Source: CBFDCQ01 sp965603355
GTDB taxonomy: Bacteria > Hydrogenedentota > CAZGCA01 > CBFDCQ01
Direction: 5' to 3'
Assembly (NCBI GenBank): GCA_965603355.1
Contig: CBFDCQ010000006.1
Span: 1 to 64,000, forward strand
DNA: 64,000 nt
The position numbers and the translations under genes were made by a program. How positions within the stretch are numbered: the stretch's first letter is position 1; each line of letters begins with the position of its first letter. Below the pieces are notes generated by a model. That model ran no database searches. It was given only the letters and a program-made list of their open reading frames with translations, and was not told the origin of the DNA. This document shows, piece after piece, positions 17,951-26,743 of this stretch.

Positions 17951-18970
17951 TCAGAACTTCATGCTGAGCGACACCGCATGCGAGGTCGCCGTGCCGAACG
18001 CGCGGCGTATCATATCCTCTCCGGTGCCATCTACATACGCGTAATTGAGCTCGCAGTTCTTCAGCAAGTCCATTCCCAGAGATCCGAGCTTCAATCCCGC
18101 ACCGGCGGTGATGTGTCCTCTTGTCTCTCCTACCCTAAGCGCGATATCATCCGTAAACTGGTATTCGAGACCGAAATTCGGCGACCGCGGGTTCAATCGA
18201 ACGCTGCCGCCATTTACTCTACCCCACCTGTAATCTCCAAACCAACGGATTTTATCCGTGAGCTTAATCGCGCCGCCTACCGTCCAGATGTTGGCGTAGT
18301 AGTTGTCGCGCAAGGACGTGCCCCAGTCGTAGCTGTCGTCCAATCTGTCCTTGATATGGTCGAACATCGTTGCGAGGTTGATCTGGTCCGTGAATTTGAA
18401 GAGAACACCCAGCCTGGCGCTACCGACCAGACTCTCACCGCGTCCTCTGCCAAAACCGGAAAGTCTCAGATTGGATTCTTCCAACGGGAACGCCCCGAAA
18501 CCTACCGACAGCCGGTCGCCGAGCTTTCTTCCGTACGCGACTCCCAACTCGTACGCCCACACCTTCGCCTCCAGCGGCATGCTCGGGTCCGGCATCTCTG
18601 ACAGATGCTTGTTCGAGTCCATGTAGTACAGCTTCAACTGTGCACCGCCGCCCAACACCGGGTAACTCACGTCCGCTCTGTAGTACTGGGCGCGAGGACC
18701 CTTACGGAAGTCGTGATCGCCGTACGTGATTTCGATCTCCCCCGTTTCCAACCAGCCCAGCGCCGCCGGGTTGAAAGAGTCCGGCCCCTCGAGACCGATC
18801 GACGCGCCACCCATACCCATCGACCTAACGGTAGGCGTGTAGGCAAGATGAATCGCGTTTCCGCGGGTGGGACCAGCTAGCTGCGCGTCCTGTCCGTACG
18901 CCATCGTGCACACAAGTGCTAACGCGCAGACCAGGCTAAGTGCCGCAAACCTCCTGGATACCCCTGTCAT
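17951..18970 (-). CDS. PorV/PorQ-like outer-membrane beta-barrel protein
   Basis: 339 residues from ATG 18970, which has a strong AAAGGAGGG site and a signal peptide (FAALSLVCALALVCTMAYGQ). The mature protein begins with RSMGMGGASIGL and the SFNPAALGWL motif, typical of FadL-like PorV/PorQ and UPF0164 barrels. Alternating aromatic and glycine strands fill the rest, and the last residue is Phe (SLSMKF), the outer-membrane insertion signature. Such proteins act as porins or as outer-membrane partners of type IX secretion; no other type IX component is seen in the window, so the role is open. It follows the TrpB2 gene on the same strand after 61 nt. Confidence 0.75.
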   Translation of the reverse strand: MTGVSRRFAALSLVCALALVCTMAYGQDAQLAGPTRGNAIHLAYTPTVRSMGMGGASIGLEGPDSFNPAALGWLETGEIEITYGDHDFRKGPRAQYYRADVSYPVLGGGAQLKLYYMDSNKHLSEMPDPSMPLEAKVWAYELGVAYGRKLGDRLSVGFGAFPLEESNLRLSGFGRGRGESLVGSARLGVLFKFTDQINLATMFDHIKDRLDDSYDWGTSLRDNYYANIWTVGGAIKLTDKIRWFGDYRWGRVNGGSVRLNPRSPNFGLEYQFTDDIALRVGETRGHITAGAGLKLGSLGMDLLKNCELNYAYVDGTGEDMIRRAFGTATSHAVSLSMKF

Positions 18971-19031
18971 GACGTTCCCTCCTTTACCGTCTAATCTACC
19001 CCCCTCTACCTGCCGCCCCTCCTTGGCTCGC

Positions 19032-20399
19032 TCACACATTAACCTCTGGAACCTCCTTGAGCGCCGCTTCGATCTTCTCTTCCGGATACTCGTAATCCTC
19101 GAGTTTGCCCGCAAGATAAGCGTCGTACGCGCCGAGGTCAAAGTGGCCGTGACCGCTGAAGTTCAGCGCTATAACCTTCTCCTCTCCGGCTTCTCTGCAC
19201 CGGATCGCCTCGTCAATAGCCGCCTTGCACGCATGCGCGGTTTCCGGCGCGGGTTCGATACCTTCCTCTCTCGCCCAGAGAACGGCCGCTTCAAACACGG
19301 CTCTCTGATGGTACGCCTCGATCTCCATCACGCCCGCCTTGCGCAACAAGCTCATCAGCGGCGCCATACCGTGGTACCTGAGCCCGCCCGCATGTATGCC
19401 CGGAGGTACGAAGGTGTGACCGAGGGTGTGCATCCGCAGCAGCGGCGTCGTCATGGCCGTATCGCCAAAATCGTACCGGTACGGTCCCCTGCTCATTGTC
19501 GGGCAAGCTTCCGGCTCAACCGCGAGAACACGAATATTCTTCCCGTTGAGCTTGTCAGGGATGAACGGGAAACAGAACCCGGCAAAATTGCTGCCGCCGC
19601 CGACACATCCGATTAACACGTCGGGATACTCGTCGATCTTCTCGAACTGTTTCTTCGCCTCGAGCCCGATTACGGTCTGATGAAGCAGCACGTGGTTAAG
19701 CACGCTGCCCAACGAGTATTTCGTGTCCTCCCGACCCGCCGCCACCTCAATCGCCTCACTGATGGCGATACCAAGGCTGCCGGTCGACTCCGGATCCTGT
19801 TCAAGTATCTGTCTGCCCGCGTTCGTCAGGTTGGTCGGGCTCGGATGAACCTCCGCACCCCAGATCTGCATCAGTGAACGCCGGTACGGCTTCTGCTCAT
19901 AGCTCACCCGCACCATGAACACCGTGCACTTCAAGTCGAACAGGTTGCACGCGAACGACAGCGCGCTGCCCCACTGGCCGGCTCCCGTCTCGGTCGCCAG
20001 ACACTTCACCCCTTCCTTCTTGTTGTAATACGCCTGAGCAACCGCCGTGTTGGGCTTATGGCTCCCGGCAGCGCTGGCACCCTCGTACTTGTAAAAGATC
20101 TTGGCCGGGGTCCGCAGCTTCTTCTCAAGGCGCCGCGCACGGATCAGCGGCGTAGGTCGCCACAACTTGTACACGTCGAGCACTTCCCCGGGAATGTCTA
20201 TCCAAGGTTCCGCGCTCGCTTCCTGCTGGATCAGCCCCATAGGGAACAACGGCGCCAGATCTTCCGGATTTATCGGCTTCAAAGTACCAGGATGCAGCGG
20301 AGGTCCCAGCGGCTCCGGCAAATCCGGAATTATGTTATACCACTGGCTGGGTATCTCCTTCTCAGTCAACATCACTCTCGTGTAATCTTGTTCCGCCAT
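19032..20399 (-). CDS. trpB2: Tryptophan synthase beta chain, TrpB2 type
   Basis: 455 residues with a strong AAAGGAGGAG site. The long N-terminal extension (QWYNIIPDLPEPLGPPLHPG), the PLP lysine in AGSHKPNTA (about residue 110), TETGAGQWGSALSFA, the phosphate-binding GCVGGGSNFAG loop and VPPGIHAGGLRYHG are hallmarks of the TrpB2 subfamily rather than standard TrpB1. TrpB2 enzymes condense indole or O-phosphoserine-derived intermediates to tryptophan and often work without TrpA. No trpA or other trp gene is nearby. It is monocistronic or cotranscribed with the downstream barrel gene. Confidence 0.93.
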   Translation of the reverse strand: MAEQDYTRVMLTEKEIPSQWYNIIPDLPEPLGPPLHPGTLKPINPEDLAPLFPMGLIQQEASAEPWIDIPGEVLDVYKLWRPTPLIRARRLEKKLRTPAKIFYKYEGASAAGSHKPNTAVAQAYYNKKEGVKCLATETGAGQWGSALSFACNLFDLKCTVFMVRVSYEQKPYRRSLMQIWGAEVHPSPTNLTNAGRQILEQDPESTGSLGIAISEAIEVAAGREDTKYSLGSVLNHVLLHQTVIGLEAKKQFEKIDEYPDVLIGCVGGGSNFAGFCFPFIPDKLNGKNIRVLAVEPEACPTMSRGPYRYDFGDTAMTTPLLRMHTLGHTFVPPGIHAGGLRYHGMAPLMSLLRKAGVMEIEAYHQRAVFEAAVLWAREEGIEPAPETAHACKAAIDEAIRCREAGEEKVIALNFSGHGHFDLGAYDAYLAGKLEDYEYPEEKIEAALKEVPEVNV

Positions 20400-20613
20400 G
20401 TACTCCTCCTTTCGAGGACAGTGCCTTTATACTTTCCCCCCTCAATCCGATTTTTGTCCGGTCAGCTTCCAGGAAGGCATGAATGCGGTGAATTGCCAGA
20501 TGGATATCTCCGAGTGCCCCCCAGGACATCCCAGACTCTAGCACTTTTCCGGGAAGAAATCAACCCCCTGAGGGCCGGTCTATTGGGTGGCAACGCTGAA
20601 GGTTAGCTTCGAT

Positions 20614-21696
20614 CTATATGATGAGGAGCTCAGGGCTCTTCTTGCGCCGACCTATTATCTTACAGCCTTTCTCGGTCACAAGGACGTCGTCCTCGATCCG
20701 TATGCCGAACTTGCCCGGGATGTAGATTCCCGGCTCAACCGTAACCACCTGGTTCGCTCCGAGCCTGCCTTTCAACTGCGCACCGAGGAACGGCAACTCG
20801 TGAACCTCGAGGCCTATGCCGTGTCCCAGCCCGTGACCGAACAACGGGAAGCCCGACTCTCCGATAACCTTCCTCGCCGCTGCATCGACGTCCTTGATCC
20901 TGGCGCCGGCTGAAATGGCATCAATCGCCGCCGCCTGGGCGCTCGCGACGGTGTCGTAGGCTTTCCGGAACTTGCCGCTGACCTTACCGACCCCGTAACA
21001 CCGCGTCTTATCGCTGCAATAGCCTCTGTACCGAACACCGAAATCCACGAGAACCGTATCGTTCTTCCTGAGCCTTCTCGCGCCGGGAAGATGATGGTTG
21101 CGCGAACCATTGGGACCGTAACATACGATCGTCTCAAAAGCCGCCCCGCCACCGAATCGGCGCATCTCGAGTTCCAGTATCCCCGCAAACTCCGCTTCGG
21201 TAATACTAACCTTGAGATGTTTCAACGCTTGCTCAATCGCCTTGTCGCCGATACTGTTCGCCTTGCGGATATTCGCTATCTCGCCCGGTTCCTTGATCGA
21301 GCGGATATCCCGGACGATCTCCTTCATCTTTCTGGCCTTAGCCTTCACCTTCTTCCTGATAGAATCGTACCGGGCGAGCGACGTCGTGTTCTCGACACCG
21401 AACACCGCGACCGAGTTGTGCCGAGCTAATATCTTCGCCGCCGCCGCCTCGAGCGTGCTCTTGCCCCTCTCAACGATCCTGCACCCGACACACTCATCCT
21501 CGGCCTGTTCCGTGTACCTGCTGTCCGTCAGGAGCCAGACTTTCCGCCCGATGACCAGAGCCCAACTGTCCTCACCGAGAAACCCCGTCAGGTAAGTGAC
21601 ATTTGCCGCAGATGTGAACACCCCCCCGTCAAGACCGCGCTTACTGATCCCTCTCGCAACCGCCGCAACACGCTTCCTCATTTCTTTCTCACCCAT
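20614..21696 (-). CDS. M24 family Xaa-Pro aminopeptidase
   Basis: 360 residues, the usual size for short PepP/PepQ-like enzymes. It removes an N-terminal residue next to proline (or acts as a prolidase) in the cytosol using two metal ions. The creatinase N-terminal domain (VTYLTGFLGEDSWALV) is followed by the pita-bread domain. Its five ligands are Asp in VLVDFGVRYRGY, Asp in CSDKTRC, His in GHGLGHGIGLEVHE, Glu in VTVEPGIYIP and Glu in FGIRIEDDVLV. The start ATG at 21696 follows GGGAGGACGAGG. The 214 nt to trpB2 (20400-20613) hold no recognisable gene. Confidence 0.92.
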   Translation of the reverse strand: MGEKEMRKRVAAVARGISKRGLDGGVFTSAANVTYLTGFLGEDSWALVIGRKVWLLTDSRYTEQAEDECVGCRIVERGKSTLEAAAAKILARHNSVAVFGVENTTSLARYDSIRKKVKAKARKMKEIVRDIRSIKEPGEIANIRKANSIGDKAIEQALKHLKVSITEAEFAGILELEMRRFGGGAAFETIVCYGPNGSRNHHLPGARRLRKNDTVLVDFGVRYRGYCSDKTRCYGVGKVSGKFRKAYDTVASAQAAAIDAISAGARIKDVDAAARKVIGESGFPLFGHGLGHGIGLEVHELPFLGAQLKGRLGANQVVTVEPGIYIPGKFGIRIEDDVLVTEKGCKIIGRRKKSPELLII

Positions 21697-21785
21697 CCTC
21701 GTCCTCCCGAATAAACGCTTCTATCAGAAAGATGATAATGCAAAACAAGCCCTTTGTCCAACGATCCAGCTCTGCTGCGCCCAAG

Positions 21786-21840
21786 ATGGTGGGGCAGACA
21801 TTCCTGTCTGTCCTCCGCAGGAGACATCCGGCCTCCGAGG
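21786..21840 (+). repeat. Dispersed composite repeat, partial copy
   Basis: GGTGGGGCAGACATTCCTGT plus CTGTCCTCCGCAGGAGAC: only the middle block of the longer units at 21877-22085 and 22981-23150. Confidence 0.7.
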
Positions 21841-21876
21841 TGCACCCCGCAAGGACAGCGTAGGAGAGGCCCTCGT

Positions 21877-22085
21877 GGCCTCCCGCGGGAGGGTACAAGA
21901 CCCTCCCCTACAGTTTCCCACGGATGGTAGAGAGGCCCCGCCTGCCTGTCGAAGATGCGCTGTGGCGTGCCGCAGGCATGGGTGGGGCGTCTCCGTCATT
22001 GATATGGTGGGGCAGACATTCCTGTCTGTCCTCCGCAAGAGAGATACGGCCTCGGGTGTAGGGGCGCCGCTTGCTGCGCCCGGAA
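21877..22085 (+). repeat. Dispersed composite repeat, copy 2 (long)
   Basis: Blocks in order: GGCCTCCCGCGGGAGGGTAC, ACGGATGGTAGAGA, a 45-nt insertion, GGTGGGGCGTCTCCGT, GGTGGGGCAGACATTCCTGT, GAGAGATACGG, then GGTGTAGGGGCGCCGCTTGC. The same order is found at 22981-23150. Confidence 0.75.
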
Positions 22086-22184
22086 ATATGATGAAAACCG
22101 GTGAGTGTCCACAGTCTACTTTGGTTTCTTGATGAGGCGACGTTTGGACAGGAAGTTCCTTCTCGTTCCATGCCTGTTTTTGTC

Positions 22185-22266
22185 GTCATCCCCGCGCAGG
22201 CGGGGATCCAGGCTTCAGAATGGGACCTTCTCCGTCTTACTGGATTCCCGCCTGCGCGGGAATGAC
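22185..22266. repeat. Inverted GTCAT-CCCGCG / CGCGGG-ATGAC repeat pair
   Basis: GTCATCCCCGCGCAGGCGGG GATCCAG is matched 28 nt later by its near-exact inverse CTGGATTCCCGCCTGCGCGG GAATGAC. It resembles the dRS3-like ATTCCC-core repeats common in many bacteria; the family is known, while its function here is not. Confidence 0.7.
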
Positions 22267-22442
22267 GCGCGTGAGGGAAGGTTCACCGAAAATGATTGAA
22301 TAATCCGTCCTGATTTGGCGTACAATATCACGCGGGGAAGGGACCGCACGGACAGCACGATCAGTCAGAATGCATGTGCTGTCCCGGGTATAGGATGACG
22401 GGTGCTCTGAAGAACCTCGACAAAGACGCAGGAGTGGGTCTG

Positions 22443-22952
22443 ATGTGCCCCCATTTCAAACGATGTTGCCTGCTGGTTATCATGATCCTGGCCTTCGCTG
22501 GGTGCGGAGGCTGGCAATCTGCCCAGGAAGAAGACATTAGAGAAGCGGTATTCCGATACCAGCTCGATAGGGCGTCCCGACCACGGGTGTTCTTCCTTGC
22601 TGTGGGCGAACCTGGCGAATTACGGGATCCCAGCGATGAGTTCATGCAACGCTTTGTGGGCCACAGGCTGGTTGTGAAGAAGTTCTCGGAGTGCACGATT
22701 GTCAAGGATGAGGTTGACAGAGGACCGGGCTTGCCTCCTATGCTCTTGAGTGCTGTTGTCACGGCCATTGAGACAGGTGCGGTCGGGACCATTCTTGAGG
22801 TCTACGAAGTCAAGTGGATCAACAGGCGCGAAGTTGAGGTTGAGGCAGGATACTATGCGGGCCCGCTTAGCGGTAGCAGAGACTTGTTTCACGTCGCGCG
22901 CGAAGGCGGCAGATGGATTGTGAAGAGTCGCACAAACATGTGGGTTAGTTGA
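22443..22952 (+). CDS. Hypothetical lipoprotein
   Basis: 169 residues from ATG 22443, with AGGAG about ten bases upstream. The N-terminus (KRCCLLVIMILAFAGC) is a lipoprotein signal peptide with lipobox AFAGC. The remaining 150 residues are a soluble domain with no motif I recognise; SDEFMQRFVGHRLVVKKFSE and YYAGPLSGSRDLFHVAREGG are its most distinctive parts. The final GGRWIVKSRTNMWVS pattern resembles the last strands of NTF2- or cystatin-like folds, which is only a suggestion. The gene is an island between two repeat-rich spacers (21697-22442 and 22953-23321) that hold no other gene. Confidence 0.6.
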   Translation: MCPHFKRCCLLVIMILAFAGCGGWQSAQEEDIREAVFRYQLDRASRPRVFFLAVGEPGELRDPSDEFMQRFVGHRLVVKKFSECTIVKDEVDRGPGLPPMLLSAVVTAIETGAVGTILEVYEVKWINRREVEVEAGYYAGPLSGSRDLFHVAREGGRWIVKSRTNMWVS

Positions 22953-22980
22953 GCCTCGCACGTCGCAGGAAAGAGAAGGA

Positions 22981-23150
22981 AGCCTCCCGCGGGAGGGTAC
23001 GACACCCTCGACTACAATTCCCCAACGGATGGTAGAGACGCCCCGGTGGGGCGTCTCCGTAATGCATATGGTGGGGCAGACATTCCTGTCTGTCCTCCGC
23101 AGGAGAGATACGGTCTCGGGTGTAGGGGCGCTGCTTGCTGCGCCCTGAAA
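22981..23150 (+). repeat. Dispersed composite repeat, copy 3
   Basis: Contains the perfect hairpin AGACGCCCCGGTGGGGCGTC T (23035-23055), then GGTGGGGCAGACATTCCTGT and the GTAGGGGCGCTGCTTGCTGC tail, in the same order as copy 2. Confidence 0.75.
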
Positions 23151-23188
23151 CATCAGGTAGGTCGGACGTTGAAAGAGCGGATCTAGTT

Positions 23189-23275
23189 GTCATCCTGAGT
23201 CTGCCGGGGCGGACGAAGGATCTGGTGTTTCAAGAACGCTCGAAAATCGAGATTCTTCGCTTCGCTCAGAATGAC
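23189..23275. repeat. GTCATCCTGAG ... CTCAGAATGAC inverted repeat
   Basis: GTCATCCTGAGT, CGAAGGATCT, and at the other end AGATTCTTCGCTTCGCTCAG AATGAC. It is a common intergenic repeat type of environmental bacteria; its arms can pair as a long imperfect hairpin. Confidence 0.6.
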
Positions 23276-23321
23276 GTCCAGCTATCTGCAGGGCCTTTTT
23301 CAACAGCCCCACAGGCACCTG

Positions 23322-24794
23322 TTACTCATGTGTCAAGTTCGGGTTCGGCGTGGGCATCTTGGCATTGATCTGCCGCCGCCACGCCTTGAGCTTCACGTGA
23401 AGCTCTCTCACCCTATCCGGCTCTTCCTGAGCCAGGTTGTTCCTCTCGCCGATATCCTCGCGCAGATTGAAAAGTTCCAAGCGGCCGTCCTCGTACCATT
23501 CGATCAGTTTCCAGTCGCCCTGGCGGACGGCCCCGCCGGGCGCACCACCCTGATTCCCATAATGCGGGTAGTGCCAGTAGAGCGCGTCACGGTCGAGCGA
23601 ACCTGCTCCCCGGAGCAAAGGCGCGAGGCTGACTCCGTCGACATGCTGGTCGGGCTTTGCCGGCAATCCAGCCATCTCCAGCATTGTCGGGTAGAAATCC
23701 GTGCTGGTGACCGGCACGCTGCATGTGCTACCGGGCACCGTCACTCCCGGCCACCTGACAATCATCGGTTCGCGTATACCGCCCTCGTACAGCCAGCCTT
23801 TACCCGCGCGCAGCGGAAGGTTCGAGGTCGGATGCCCTTCGGACGTGGACACGCCACCATTATCCGACATTAGTACGATCGCCGTGTTCTGCTCCAGGCC
23901 CAGTTCCCGCAGCTTTCCGAGCACTTTTCCCACGGCCTGATCCATCGCTTCGACCATCCCGCCGTACACCGCGTGGTCCTGAACGAGGCGGACCTTCCGT
24001 TCTCTCTCTTTTCCCCAGGCAGGACCGAAATGCTCGACGGCCTCAGCCTTCTCCTTATACTTCGCCCTCAGGTCCTCTCGAGCCATGAGCGGTGTATGGA
24101 CCGAATAGAAGGACAGGTACGCCATGAAGGGTCGGTCCTTGCTCTCTTCGATGAACTTGGCCGTCTCCCTCGCGAGCCTGTCCGGCAAGTGTTCGTCCTC
24201 CGGCCCGTCTTTCAGCTTCGGGTTCTTATACGGCGAGAAGTAGCCGCCCCATGGAAACCCTGCCTCGAAGCCGCCTCTGTTGATATCAAACCCCTGATCC
24301 TCCGGATAGAAGTCATCCTCACCGAGGTGCCACTTGCCGGCAAACAAGGTCCGATACCCGGCAGATTTGAACGCCTCCGCCATCGTCTCCTCCTCCAGCG
24401 GTAGCCTATCGACATACCGAGGAGGCAAAAGCGGCAGTCTCCCGAAGTGCTCGCTTCTGAGCGACTCCTCGGGTTGCGGCGCGCCAAACCAGTCGGTTGT
24501 ATCCAACCTGGCGGGGTACTTCCCTGCCACGATGCTGGCGCGCGTCGGGCTGCAAACGGGACAGGCGGCATAAGCGTCGGTGAAACGCATCCCTTGCGCG
24601 GCGAGCCGATCGACGTTGCGCGTCTCGTAGAACGTGCTGCCGTAACAACCCAGATCTTTCCAGCCAAGGTCATCCACCAGAATGAACACGAAATTGAGCG
24701 GTTTCTCTTCCGCCGACACGCCTCTTGCCCGCCCGACGAACGCCAGCGAGACCGCTCCCCACCCCACCGACCGAAAGAACTCACGCCTATTCAT
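23322..24794 (-). CDS. Secreted arylsulfatase-type sulfatase (Tat signal)
   Basis: 490 residues from ATG 24794 (a GTG 13 codons earlier is also open). The N-terminus MNRREFFRSVGWGAVSLAFV is a twin-arginine signal. The catalytic motif is AACPVCSPTRASIVAGKYPA: C-S-P-T-R is the CxPxR box whose Cys becomes formylglycine. Metal-binding VDDLGWKDLGCYG precedes it; GKWHLGE and LMSDNGGVSTSEGHPTSN follow. The enzyme removes sulfate esters from glycans in the periplasm. No formylglycine-generating enzyme with intact active-site cysteines is present in the window, so maturation must come from elsewhere. It reads divergently from the ClC gene. Confidence 0.92.
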   Translation of the reverse strand: MNRREFFRSVGWGAVSLAFVGRARGVSAEEKPLNFVFILVDDLGWKDLGCYGSTFYETRNVDRLAAQGMRFTDAYAACPVCSPTRASIVAGKYPARLDTTDWFGAPQPEESLRSEHFGRLPLLPPRYVDRLPLEEETMAEAFKSAGYRTLFAGKWHLGEDDFYPEDQGFDINRGGFEAGFPWGGYFSPYKNPKLKDGPEDEHLPDRLARETAKFIEESKDRPFMAYLSFYSVHTPLMAREDLRAKYKEKAEAVEHFGPAWGKERERKVRLVQDHAVYGGMVEAMDQAVGKVLGKLRELGLEQNTAIVLMSDNGGVSTSEGHPTSNLPLRAGKGWLYEGGIREPMIVRWPGVTVPGSTCSVPVTSTDFYPTMLEMAGLPAKPDQHVDGVSLAPLLRGAGSLDRDALYWHYPHYGNQGGAPGGAVRQGDWKLIEWYEDGRLELFNLREDIGERNNLAQEEPDRVRELHVKLKAWRRQINAKMPTPNPNLTHE

Positions 24795-24845
24795 CTTCCC
24801 AGAAGCCCCCTGATATGACTCTGCCCTCGACACCCCTGAGATGGT

Positions 24846-24875
24846 AGTCTACATCTACTCGATGGTGCAAATCAA
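24846..24875 (-). promoter_or_regulatory. Candidate promoter of the sulfatase gene
   Basis: On the minus strand TTGATT (24875-24870), 18 nt, TAGACT (24851-24846), about 50 nt before the ATG. Confidence 0.5.
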
Positions 24876-24910
24876 TGACTGCCACCAAGCGCACAGCCAG
24901 GGTAGCCAAT

Positions 24911-24939
24911 TTGTTGCAGCGGGCTCTCTGTGTTATAAT
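24911..24939 (+). promoter_or_regulatory. Candidate promoter of the ClC-comFB genes
   Basis: TTGTTG (24911-24916), 17 nt, perfect TATAAT (24934-24939), 53 nt before the GTG start. Confidence 0.55.
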
Positions 24940-24992
24940 TCTTATGAAGCTGTCTTTGGTGGCGATGCGTTTCAATTCGGGGCAGAACAAAG

Positions 24993-26258
24993 GTGACTTC
25001 TCCCAACCGGGGTTTACCTCGACAAGTTGCATACCTGATCAAGTGGGTCATTCTCGCTCTCCTGATCGGCAGTCTTGCCGGTGCGCTGATATGGGTGATG
25101 CAGTCGGGCGTAACTGCCCTCAGCGACCTCAACCGCTCGCCATACCCCTACAACTGCCTTTTCCCCATACTGGCCGGATTCATCGTCGGGTTCGTCATAC
25201 ACAGGATCGACCCGGTAGCGAGCGGCGAAGGTGGACCGGTATACATCCATTCTGCGCAGCGCCGCGGCGGGTACCTCGAGCCAAGAACCGTTCTGCTCTA
25301 CCTGGTCGGCGTCATTGTGGTTCTCGGTCTCGGCGGCAGCGGCGGTTTCGTAGGACCGGCGTGTCTCGTCTGCGGCGGTGCCGGTGGGTTCCTTTTCAGA
25401 AAGCTCCGATTCCTGTCACGGTTGCTCCGGTTCAGAAAAGCCGACCTGCGGTTGGCCACGGTATGCGGTGCGGGCGCGGGCGTTGCGGCGGTTCTCGACG
25501 CGCCCATCGGTGGCGGCATATTCGCCGTCGAAGTGCTATACGCCGCATCGATAGAGTACGAGGGGGTGTTCCCTGCGGTTCTCGCAAGCATAACCGGGTA
25601 CAGCGTGCACTCGCTCATGAGCGGCGGGTTCGGTTCGCCATACAGGCACGGCACGCTGGCTTTCTCGCCGACGCTCATGCCGGGCCTCCTGCTGATGGCG
25701 GTCCTGGCGGGCCTGCTCGGGATACTGTTTGTCGTAAGTTTCAAAAAGGTGTTCGACACGTTCCAGAAGCTCAGCCGATGGGGAGGATGGAGACCCGTAG
25801 TCGGCGGGCTCGTTTGCGCCGTGGTCGGCATTGCGCTGCGAGGCAGGACCCTGGGTCCCGGTCGGGACATCTTCATGGAGATAGTCAACCCGGGTATCGC
25901 TTTACCGCTGTCCCTCCTCGTATTGATACTCGTAGGCAAGATCGTAAGTAACACCTTCACCGTGGGTTCCGGTAACCCGGCAGGGGTCACGTTACCGGTC
26001 TTGATGATCGGAGCGGCGGCGGGGAACATCGTCGCATCGTTGCTGCACGCGTCCGATCCGGCTCACCATATCGCGTTCGTCGCGACAGGTATGGCAGGTA
26101 TGCTCGCTGCGGTACTCAACGTGCCGATAGCCGCCATGATCATTCTCATCGAGATGTTCGGCACGAGTTACGCCGTGCCTGCGGTGCTTGGAAGTATCAT
26201 TGCGTTCACCATTGCTCGTTCTGAAGTCGTCTACCGTTACCTCGAAACCGAGGAATGA
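24993..26258 (+). CDS. ClC-family chloride channel/transporter
   Basis: 421 residues with ten or more hydrophobic helices and a GTG start. Family landmarks are SGEGGPVYIHSA (counterpart of the GSGIP selectivity loop, residues 77-87), GSGGFVGP (115-122), DAPIGGGIFAVEVL and GSGNPAGVTLPVLMIG near residue 325. In transporters the second motif is G(K/R)EGP with the gating glutamate; here the residue before GP is Val120, as in the gate-less ClC-K channels. It therefore probably behaves as a passive anion channel rather than a 2Cl/H antiporter, but this is inference from one aligned position. No C-terminal CBS domains. comFB follows after 15 nt. Confidence 0.88.
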   Translation: MTSPNRGLPRQVAYLIKWVILALLIGSLAGALIWVMQSGVTALSDLNRSPYPYNCLFPILAGFIVGFVIHRIDPVASGEGGPVYIHSAQRRGGYLEPRTVLLYLVGVIVVLGLGGSGGFVGPACLVCGGAGGFLFRKLRFLSRLLRFRKADLRLATVCGAGAGVAAVLDAPIGGGIFAVEVLYAASIEYEGVFPAVLASITGYSVHSLMSGGFGSPYRHGTLAFSPTLMPGLLLMAVLAGLLGILFVVSFKKVFDTFQKLSRWGGWRPVVGGLVCAVVGIALRGRTLGPGRDIFMEIVNPGIALPLSLLVLILVGKIVSNTFTVGSGNPAGVTLPVLMIGAAAGNIVASLLHASDPAHHIAFVATGMAGMLAAVLNVPIAAMIILIEMFGTSYAVPAVLGSIIAFTIARSEVVYRYLETEE

Positions 26259-26273
26259 AAGGAGTGTAATTGC

Positions 26274-26585
26274 ATGAAGTTCCGGGACTCTTATGACACG
26301 AGGGACTTACGTAATATGACCGAAGACATGGTCTTCGACGCTATCACGGCCGCCATGAGGGAACGCCCCGATATGTGCCAGTGCCAGGATTGCGCGCTCG
26401 ATGTGGCGGCTATTGCGCTCAACGACCTGACACCTCACTATTGCGTGGGCCAGTTCAGCTCGATGCCCGCCGGCGTCGTCGGGCTCCGCCATTACGTTCC
26501 GGAGAAAGAAAAGGAAGTCGCCGAACGAGTCAGAGCCACCGTTGAAGCGGCAATCGAGAAGGTCAAGAATCATCCCAACCATTGA
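26274..26585 (+). CDS. ComFB-domain protein (putative c-di-GMP receptor)
   Basis: 103 residues with AAAGGAGTG upstream. The sequence follows the late-competence ComFB family: NMTEDMVFDAITAAM, then the zinc-binding CQCQDCALDVAAIALNDL and TPHYCVG. ComFB was named for a gene in Bacillus competence operons; cyanobacterial ComFB-domain proteins have been described as c-di-GMP receptors. The three clustered cysteines (CxCxxC) are present. It lies 15 nt after the ClC gene, so the two are likely cotranscribed. A second protein family that binds c-di-GMP (PilZ, 28335-28973) lies two genes downstream. Confidence 0.82.
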   Translation: MKFRDSYDTRDLRNMTEDMVFDAITAAMRERPDMCQCQDCALDVAAIALNDLTPHYCVGQFSSMPAGVVGLRHYVPEKEKEVAERVRATVEAAIEKVKNHPNH

Positions 26586-26671
26586 GCAGTAACGGCAGCG
26601 ACCGTGGCTCGCCAGGAGCGTCGAGTAAGCGCACCAGCCGGCCGTGCAACACCCTGAGCCGCAATAAACCA

Positions 26672-26701
26672 TTGAATCAAACCGCATCGTTACAGTATAA
26701 T
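26672..26701 (+). promoter_or_regulatory. Promoter of lysK
   Basis: TTGAAT (26672-26677), 18 nt, perfect TATAAT (26696-26701), 42 nt before the ATG. Confidence 0.65.
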
Positions 26702-26743
26702 TGAGGCTGCGGAAGAATTGGAGCGAAGGGGGATACCTATTTC

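Noticed and set aside
21786..23150. A CRISPR array formed by the GGGGCAGACATTCCTGT repeats
   Set aside because: Spacing is irregular, only a few copies exist, they lie in both orientations, and no cas gene is present.
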